From positions 62,001-126,000 of the forward strand of contig NZ_JACWAB010000001.1 in assembly GCF_020483305.1 (NCBI RefSeq): a DNA stretch of 64,000 bases, read 5' to 3'. Source of the stretch: Arthrobacter sp. UM1 (lineage in GTDB: Bacteria; Actinomycetota; Actinomycetes; Actinomycetales; Micrococcaceae). Positions 58,602 through 64,000 of this stretch are shown piece by piece. The notes under the pieces were generated by a model that ran no database searches, was not told the DNA's origin, and worked only from the letters and a program-made list of their open reading frames with translations. Position numbers and translations under genes: made by a program. Position 1 is the stretch's first letter. Every line of letters begins with the position of its first letter.

Positions 58602-61076
58602 TCATGCGGCGGCGAGTCCCTGCGTCGGGGTGACCCGCCCGGCCCGGGCGGCCGGGACGAGGCTCGCGAGGAGCGCGACGGCGAAGGCGAGCCCCACGGT
58701 GGCGCCCAGGGCTCCCCAGTCGAGGACCGGAGCGGACGGACCGGCAGAGCGGGCCGCCGGAATCGCGGCCTCGGCTCCGGCCCACCCGTAGACCACGCCC
58801 AGGGGGAGGGCCACGGCCAGGGCGGCGGCGGTGAGACCGAGCGACTCCCAGGTCACGATCCGCGCCACCCCGGAGCGCCGCATGCCGAGCGCCCGGAGCA
58901 GCGAGCTCTCCCGGGTCCGCTCCCGCTGCGACATGCCCAGGGTGTTGCTCACGCCGATGAGGGCGATGAGGATCGACATGCCGAGCAGGGCGAGGGCCAC
59001 CGTCACGAGGACGCTGATGCCCTTCTCCATCGTCGTGCGGAGGGCGAAGCCCCCGTCCACCGCGACGCGCGGCACGCCGAGAGCGGTGGCCGTCTTCGCC
59101 CGGATGGCGTCCACCTCGTCGTCCTGGACGGAGTCCTTGAGACGGATGGCGAGAACCGGCTGTGCGGCGGCAGGCCGGCCCGCCGCGGCGGAGATCCGCT
59201 CGCCCGTGCGGTGGTTGACGACGAGGAGCCGCGTGTTGCTCACCGTGACCGGCTCCCCGAGGCGGACTGCGGACGGCCCCGAGCCGATCGTCGTCGGGAG
59301 ATCGCGTCCCGTCCCGCTCACGGAGGAGACGCCGTAGACGCGGTTGTCCTCGAGCCCTGCGATGTCGCCGCGGGCGACCTGCCCGGGGTCCCCGGCGGGG
59401 AGGGCGTAGAGGACCGAGCCCTGCGGGTCGGCCGGCCGCCCCGCGCCGTCACCGGCCGTGGCGTTCCCCTGGCCCGTGGGACGCTCCCACACGGGCAGGA
59501 GCCAGCCGGCGCTCTGGACGCCGTCGATCGCGCGAACGCGGGCGAGGGCGTCCGGACGGGCGGAGCGCACGCTCACGGCGAGGTCGAAGGGCTCGTCGTG
59601 CGCGAGCCCCGCCATCGTGGTGCTCCGCGCCGTGGAGACGCCGGTGAACAGCATCGTGACGAGCGTGACTCCGATGAGCAGCGCCGCCGCGGTGGAGGCG
59701 GAGCGGCTCGGGTTCGCTACGATGTTCCCGCGGGCCATCCTGGCGCTCGGCGAGCGCCGGACGGCGGCGGGCACGAGGGCGGCGAGCCGCGCGGCGACGC
59801 CTCGGAACGCGACGAGCAGCGCGACGGCGGAGAGCACGCCGAGAAGAAGGCCGAACACGAGGGAGTGGCGGAGAGAGAAGAAGACCATGGCCGCCGTGGA
59901 GAGAGCGAACACGGCCGTGCTCACCGCGGGGAATCGCGTCCGCCCGAGCGGGGCGGTCACGGAGGACTCGTCTGCGGTGACCGCCTGGAGGGGGCGCACG
60001 CGGCGGACCAGGCGAGCCGCGGGGAGCGCGCCGAGCACAGCGGCGCCGATCCCGATCGCCCAGGGGGCTAGGACCGTGACGGCCGTCGGCTCGAAAGGCA
60101 CGCCCGCGAGGGGAGGAACGGCGAGAGGCACGAGGCGGACGGCGCCGAGCCCCAGCAGCACGCCGACGGAGCCCGAGACCGCGCCGAGCAGAACGGCCTC
60201 GGCGAGCAGAGCCCGGACGGACGCGCCCTGCGTGGCGCCGACGAGACGCAGGAGAGCGAGCTCCCGCGTGCGGCGGGCCGTGAGGACGGACATGCTCGTC
60301 GCGATGACCATGACCGCCACGAGGAGCGCGATGACGGCGAAGAGGAGGAACGGAAGCGTGCTCGAGCGCCCCTTCTGGCTGGCCCGCTGGGCGTCGAGGT
60401 AGTCGGAGCGCGACTCGGCCGTCAGGCCGGCCGGGACGTCCGCCTCCCCGAGCCCCGCGCCTCGGACGAGCACGAGCGTGCTCGGCCAGAGCGGCTGCGA
60501 GGCGGGGACGGACCCCTCGGCCACGACGCCCGTCCCGAAGACCCCCTCGGAGGCGGTCGAACCCACGACCCGGAGCGAGCGGGGCGCCGGCTCCGGCCCC
60601 TCGCGGCCGTCCGCGGACGGATCCGCGACGTGAGCCTGGACCGAGTCGCCGACCCGCAGGCCGAGCGCGGACAGGGAGTCCTCGTCGAGGGCGATCTCCC
60701 GAGGGCCCTCGGGGAGGCGGCCCGACGAGACGCTCTGGCGACCGAAGGCCTCCGGCCGTGCCTCGGCGGCCGTCACGGTGCGGTCCGCCTTCTCGGTCTG
60801 CAGCGTGAGCTGCTCAGAGCGGAGCACGAGCGCCTGGCCGCCCGCGGCGGCGGCCTTCTTCTCGAGGGCCGCGGCCGCCTCGTCCGTCATGTGCCCGCTC
60901 ACCACCGTGTCGGCCCCTCGGGTCTCCTCGGCGCTCTTGACGACGCCGCTGCTCACGATCAGATCGCCGACGCCGAACGAGACGGTGAAGAACGCCACCG
61001 AGAGGGCGATGACGACGGCGAGCGGCCCCCAGCGCCGGGCGTTGGCGCGGACGCTCGCGCGCAGCAGCGGCCTCAC
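58602..61076 (-). CDS. FtsX/MacB-type ABC exporter permease
   Basis: 824 residues from the GTG at 61076, overlapping the ATPase stop by 4 bases. An N-terminal helix (about 15-40) is followed by a large extracytoplasmic domain, then a first FtsX cassette of three helices (about 250-350). After a linker and second helix group come another large domain and a C-terminal FtsX cassette (about 690-815; LVTVALALLGMSILIALIGVSNTLGMS). This double-FtsX type exports lipids, peptides or drugs by a mechanical pull on the periplasmic or wall side. The substrate is unknown. Confidence 0.88.
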   Translation of the reverse strand: MRPLLRASVRANARRWGPLAVVIALSVAFFTVSFGVGDLIVSSGVVKSAEETRGADTVVSGHMTDEAAAALEKKAAAAGGQALVLRSEQLTLQTEKADRTVTAAEARPEAFGRQSVSSGRLPEGPREIALDEDSLSALGLRVGDSVQAHVADPSADGREGPEPAPRSLRVVGSTASEGVFGTGVVAEGSVPASQPLWPSTLVLVRGAGLGEADVPAGLTAESRSDYLDAQRASQKGRSSTLPFLLFAVIALLVAVMVIATSMSVLTARRTRELALLRLVGATQGASVRALLAEAVLLGAVSGSVGVLLGLGAVRLVPLAVPPLAGVPFEPTAVTVLAPWAIGIGAAVLGALPAARLVRRVRPLQAVTADESSVTAPLGRTRFPAVSTAVFALSTAAMVFFSLRHSLVFGLLLGVLSAVALLVAFRGVAARLAALVPAAVRRSPSARMARGNIVANPSRSASTAAALLIGVTLVTMLFTGVSTARSTTMAGLAHDEPFDLAVSVRSARPDALARVRAIDGVQSAGWLLPVWERPTGQGNATAGDGAGRPADPQGSVLYALPAGDPGQVARGDIAGLEDNRVYGVSSVSGTGRDLPTTIGSGPSAVRLGEPVTVSNTRLLVVNHRTGERISAAAGRPAAAQPVLAIRLKDSVQDDEVDAIRAKTATALGVPRVAVDGGFALRTTMEKGISVLVTVALALLGMSILIALIGVSNTLGMSQRERTRESSLLRALGMRRSGVARIVTWESLGLTAAALAVALPLGVVYGWAGAEAAIPAARSAGPSAPVLDWGALGATVGLAFAVALLASLVPAARAGRVTPTQGLAAA

Positions 61077-61819
61077 AGCTCGATCCTTCCGTCCCGCATC
61101 CGGATGACGCGGTCCGCGACCGAGGCGGCGGCGTCGTCGTGGGTGACCATGACGAGGGTCCGGCCGTCCTCGTCCACGATCTGGCGCAAGAGCCCGAGCA
61201 CGGCACGGCTGGAGGCCGAGTCGAGTGCCCCTGTGGGCTCGTCGGCGAAGACGACGTCCGGGGAGCCGAGGAGGGCCCGGGCGATGGCCGCGCGCTGCTG
61301 CTGGCCTCCGGAGAGCTCGCCCGGGCGGTGGCCGAGCCGCTCCGCGATGCCGAGGCGCTCGGCGAGGGCCTCGAGGCGGCCCCGCGGCACGGCGCGGCCG
61401 GCGAGGCTGAAGGGGAGGGCGATGTTCTCCGCGGCGGTCAGCGTGGGCACGAGGTTGAAGGACTGGAAGACGAACCCGAGCCGGTCCCGGCGCAGGGCCG
61501 TGAGGGCGTCGTCCGAGAGGCCGACGATCTCGGTTCCGGCCACGAGGATCGAGCCGCTGTCCGCGGCGTCCAGCCCTGCGAGGCAGTGCAGGAGGGTCGA
61601 CTTGCCGGAGCCCGAGGGGCCCATGACCGCCGTGAACGTCCCCGAGGGGATCTCGAGGCTGACGCGGTCGAGCGCGGTGACGCGCGCCTCGCCCCGGCCG
61701 TAGGCCTTGGTCAGATCGCGCGCTGCGAGCGCGGGGCCGGTCCAGGGCGGTGAGGCCGGAGAGTGCTGCGGGGAGCCGCCGCGGCGGGGCGCTCGCGGAG
61801 CGGCGGGAGAGGCGGGCAT
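61073..61819 (-). CDS. ABC transporter ATP-binding protein, MacB/LolD type
   Basis: 248 residues from the ATG at 61819 with AAGGA 6 bases upstream; 38 extra upstream residues in the open frame are rejected. Walker A is GPSGSGKST (67-75), signature LSGGQ (169-173), Walker B VFADEP (190-195), and the switch His in THDDA. A Pro/Ala-rich 30-residue N-terminus precedes the core. Together with the overlapping permease it forms a complete exporter. Confidence 0.92.
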   Translation of the reverse strand: MPASPAAPRAPRRGGSPQHSPASPPWTGPALAARDLTKAYGRGEARVTALDRVSLEIPSGTFTAVMGPSGSGKSTLLHCLAGLDAADSGSILVAGTEIVGLSDDALTALRRDRLGFVFQSFNLVPTLTAAENIALPFSLAGRAVPRGRLEALAERLGIAERLGHRPGELSGGQQQRAAIARALLGSPDVVFADEPTGALDSASSRAVLGLLRQIVDEDGRTLVMVTHDDAAASVADRVIRMRDGRIEL

Positions 61820-61917
61820 GCTGTTCCTTCCGGAGGGGATCCGCGGGGCTTTCCTCCGCGGCTCTTCGAGCCTATGGATCCCCGGGCTGCCGCACATCGG
61901 GCCCCGGAATGAACGCG

Positions 61918-61957
61918 GACGAGGGGCGGTCATCCCGGAGGATGACCGCCCCTCGTC
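61918..61957. terminator. Terminator between two-component and ABC operons
   Basis: An 18-bp perfect stem (GACGAGGGGCGGTCATCC and complement) with the 4-base loop CGGA. It lies 53 bases after the LuxR gene stop. There is no U-tract. It should make the ABC exporter a separate unit. Confidence 0.75.
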
Positions 61958-62010
61958 TCGGAGACGGAGGCCTCTGCGCTCCGTCGGGAACGCCGCCGGC
62001 CTGCTCGGGG

Positions 62011-62682
62011 TCAGGCGGTGACGACCCCGGCCTTGTAGCCGAGCACCACGAGGTGGACGCGGTCCCTCGCCTCGAGCTTCTGCAGGATGCGGCTGACGTG
62101 CGTCTTGACGGTCGGCTCGCTCACGAACAGCCGCTCCATGATCTCCCGGTTGGAGAGGCCTTCGGCCACGAGCTCGAACACCTCCCGCTCCCGCGGGGAG
62201 AGGCGCTCCAGCAGGGCCGCCTCGCCGGGAGCCGGGGAGGGCGGCGCGGGCTCGGCCATCCGGGTGAGGAGGCGCTTCGTCGTCGTCGGCGAGATGACCG
62301 CGTTGCCCGCGTGCACGGTGCGGATGCCCGCGAGCAGCTCCTCCGGGGGAACGTCCTTGAGGAGGAAGCCGGAGGCGCCGGCGCGGATCGCGTCGAGCGC
62401 GTACTCGTCGAGGTCGTAGGTGGTGAGGATGAGCACGCGCGGCGTGGTGGTGCCGCGGGCGGCGGCTGCGGCGACGACGTCCCGCGTGGCCTCGATCCCG
62501 TTGCGGCGGCGCATCCGCACGTCCATGAGGACCACGTCGGCCTCGACCCGCTCGAGCAGGGGCCCGATCTCGTCGCCGTCGGAGGCCTCGGCCGCCACCT
62601 CGAGGTCCGGCTGGGATCCGATGAGCATGGCGAGGCCTGAGCGGATGAGCGGCTGGTCGTCGACGATGATGCAGCGGATCAC
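62011..62682 (-). CDS. NarL/LuxR-family response regulator
   Basis: 223 residues from the GTG at 62682, overlapping the histidine kinase stop by 4 bases. The receiver domain has Asp54 (LMDVRM) as phospho-acceptor, an acidic pair in IIVDDQ, Thr in LILTTYD and Lys in FLLKD. The C-terminal LuxR HTH (about 158-206; LSPREREVFELVAEGLSNREIMERLFVSEPTVKTHVSRILQKL) binds DNA. The linker is Pro-rich. Likely targets are itself and possibly the downstream exporter, as in many such pairs. Confidence 0.93.
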   Translation of the reverse strand: MIRCIIVDDQPLIRSGLAMLIGSQPDLEVAAEASDGDEIGPLLERVEADVVLMDVRMRRRNGIEATRDVVAAAAARGTTTPRVLILTTYDLDEYALDAIRAGASGFLLKDVPPEELLAGIRTVHAGNAVISPTTTKRLLTRMAEPAPPSPAPGEAALLERLSPREREVFELVAEGLSNREIMERLFVSEPTVKTHVSRILQKLEARDRVHLVVLGYKAGVVTA

Positions 62683-63929
62683 AGGGAGGCCTTTCTCGAG
62701 GCGGTGTCAGGGGTGCAGGGGAGGACGGCGTCCACGCGGAAGCCGGTGGAGGTGGGGCCGGCGCGCAGGCGGCCGCCGTAGAGGGAGACGCGCTCGGCCA
62801 TGCCGCGCAGGCCGAGGCGGGAGCCCTCGCCGATGGGCGCGGCGGCGGGCGTCCCGTGCTCCCCGAGGGAGCGGCTGCGTCCGGTGAGCCTCGCCTCCGT
62901 CCGCTCCCAGGCGAGTTCCAGCAGCACGGCCGGGCGGGGCCCGGCGTGGCGGACGGCGTTGGTGATGATCTCCTGCGCGGCCCGGTAGAGGACGAGCTCG
63001 GCGCCGGGCGGAAGCTCCTCCCGCCGCGGCGTTCCGGTGACCGTGAGCGCGGCCTCCACGCCCTGCTGGCGGCTTGAGCGGACGAGCTCCTCGAGCGAGT
63101 CGAGGTCGGGCGCCGCCGAGTGCTCCGCCTCCCCGTCCGAGCGCAGCACGCCGAGCAGCGAGCGCATCTGGGCGAGGGATTCGCGGGCCGTCCCCGCGAT
63201 GACCCCGAGCGTCCGCGGGCCGGCGGCGGGATCCGCCTGGGCGGCGTAGCGTCCGCCGTCCGCCTGCGTCACGATGACGGCGAGGGAGTGCGCCACGATG
63301 TCGTGCATCTCCCGCGCGATCCTCGCCCGTTCGTCCTGCGCGGCGAGCCTCCGCTCCTGCGCGGCCTCCCGCTCGAGCCGCAGGGCCCGGTCCTCGGCGG
63401 ACCGGAGGGCGAGGCGCCGCGAGCGGGCCACGTCCCCGAGCGCCCAGCCCGAGAGGCCGACGGCGAGCGTCGAGAAACCGAGCACGACGACGGCGACAGG
63501 GGGAGTCTCGGTCCAGATCGCGAAGCGGAGGACGCTGAGGACGACAGCCCCGGCGACGATCCCGGCGAAGGCCGCCCGGCGCACCCGCTGAGACCCCAGG
63601 GAGGCCGCCGAGTGGGCCACGAGCACCACGAAGGGCGCCGCGGCGAGGGTGTAGACCGCGTCGATGCCGATGGGGACGATGAAGACGGCGCCGAGCAGGC
63701 CGGTCCACACGGCGGCGTCGGTGCGGCGGCGGCGCACGACGCTCGCGCCGACGAGCAGGAGCAGACCGAGGAACCCGAGGTCGAACAGTGCGCTCCGGCC
63801 TCCGCCCCCGAACGTGCTCTGCGCGATGAACACGGGAACCATGAGCAGGCTGAGCAGTCCGGCGGCCACGGCGTCCACAGTGAGCGCACGGCGCTCCAGG
63901 ACATGGGAGATGCGGTGGGTCAGGGACAC
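62679..63929 (-). CDS. Sensor histidine kinase, DesK/NarX-type (HisKA_3), with altered G1 box
   Basis: 416 residues from the GTG at 63929, chosen because TACCCT lies 6 bases upstream; a GTG at 63950 would add seven residues. About five to six membrane helices span 15-165 with short loops, so the ligand is probably sensed in the membrane or envelope. HisKA_3 has phospho-His209 (REMHDIVAHSL), and the N box has Asn324 (EIITNAVRHAG). The usual VxDxGxG G1 box is replaced by LTGRSRSLGEH (348-358). The later GLRGM (373-377) is normal. ATP binding may be weakened. It pairs with the following LuxR regulator. Confidence 0.88.
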   Translation of the reverse strand: MSLTHRISHVLERRALTVDAVAAGLLSLLMVPVFIAQSTFGGGGRSALFDLGFLGLLLLVGASVVRRRRTDAAVWTGLLGAVFIVPIGIDAVYTLAAAPFVVLVAHSAASLGSQRVRRAAFAGIVAGAVVLSVLRFAIWTETPPVAVVVLGFSTLAVGLSGWALGDVARSRRLALRSAEDRALRLEREAAQERRLAAQDERARIAREMHDIVAHSLAVIVTQADGGRYAAQADPAAGPRTLGVIAGTARESLAQMRSLLGVLRSDGEAEHSAAPDLDSLEELVRSSRQQGVEAALTVTGTPRREELPPGAELVLYRAAQEIITNAVRHAGPRPAVLLELAWERTEARLTGRSRSLGEHGTPAAAPIGEGSRLGLRGMAERVSLYGGRLRAGPTSTGFRVDAVLPCTPDTASRKASL

Positions 63930-63935
63930 CCTTCG

Positions 63936-63941
63936 AGGGTA
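63936..63941 (-). promoter_or_regulatory. -10 element of histidine kinase gene, leaderless
   Basis: TACCCT on the minus strand, 6 bases before the GTG at 63929. Confidence 0.55.
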
Positions 63942-64000
63942 TCCGCGCACGGGCCGGCGCGCGTCAGTCCGGGGAATGACTCTGCTCGCTGAGGCGACGG

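Noticed and set aside
63976-64000. Possible plus-strand gene starting at the ATG near 63976
   Set aside because: Only eight codons are visible and no ribosome site or -10 hexamer is convincing, so it cannot be supported.

Overview
The window comes from a high-GC actinobacterium, most likely Micrococcales and probably a Micrococcaceae-type genome. Codon third positions are almost all G or C. The gene sets are also actinobacterial: NucS in place of MutSL, DUF2550 behind the ATP synthase operon, a clpS-DUF2017-murI-MBL-rph-rdgB run, DUF3039 next to a helicase, and mqo. No species can be assigned. No insertion sequence, prophage, CRISPR array, rRNA or replication origin was seen, so this is ordinary chromosome with a few accessory patches.

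Layout. 1-3.7 kb: end of a cell-surface polysaccharide region (truncated GT2 glycosyltransferase, CapD/WbpM-like membrane dehydratase, WecA/WbpL-like phosphosugar transferase). 3.2-11.6 kb: two small AtpI-type membrane proteins, the whole F-type ATP synthase operon atpBEFHAGDC, and DUF2550. 12-14 kb: cspA, nucS and an alpha/beta hydrolase. 14-20.8 kb: AI-2E-type permease, YbbN-like co-chaperone, an ABC exporter pair, DUF3039 and an SF2 helicase. 20.8-22.8 kb: NAD salvage operon pncB-pncA. 22.9-27 kb: clpS, DUF2017, murI, MBL hydrolase, rph, rdgB. 27-31 kb: DedA, a DnaQ-BRCT exonuclease, a hydrolase of different codon use, and a degenerate ADP-ribosylglycohydrolase-like protein. 31-36.6 kb: sbcD, sbcC and an MFS exporter. 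36.6-39.8 kb: a hydrolase-IclR operon divergent from an MHS symporter, with a palindromic operator between them. 39.9-43.6 kb: a 2-oxoacid dehydrogenase operon divergent from an Lrp/AsnC regulator. 43.6-49.3 kb: transglutaminase-like protein, mqo, an orphan solute-binding lipoprotein, tRNA-Leu, bcp, tRNA-Lys and an unknown protein. 49.6-55.1 kb: ilvD, then an attenuator leader peptide and ilvBNC. 55.3-58.5 kb: serA and metG. 58.6-64 kb: an FtsX-type ABC exporter and a LuxR-type two-component system.

Regulatory picture. About one third of the genes have a TANNNT -10 hexamer placed 6-8 bases before the start codon. This implies leaderless mRNAs as a common start mode here. Other genes use clear Shine-Dalgarno sites, 4-base ATGA/GTGA overlaps, or 8-base GTGRCTGA overlaps. 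Several units end in long perfect GC hairpins.

Most unusual content. (1) The oxoacid dehydrogenase operon encodes a lipoyl domain of only 110 residues, with no E2 catalytic domain, followed 2 bases later by an alpha/beta hydrolase. This looks like a split version of the AcoC architecture. (2) A pseudo-ADP-ribosylglycohydrolase is divergent from sbcCD. (3) An 11-residue leader peptide rich in Ile, Leu and Val precedes a terminator upstream of ilvB. (4) A 27-bp in-frame tandem repeat encodes the N-terminus of a hydrolase.
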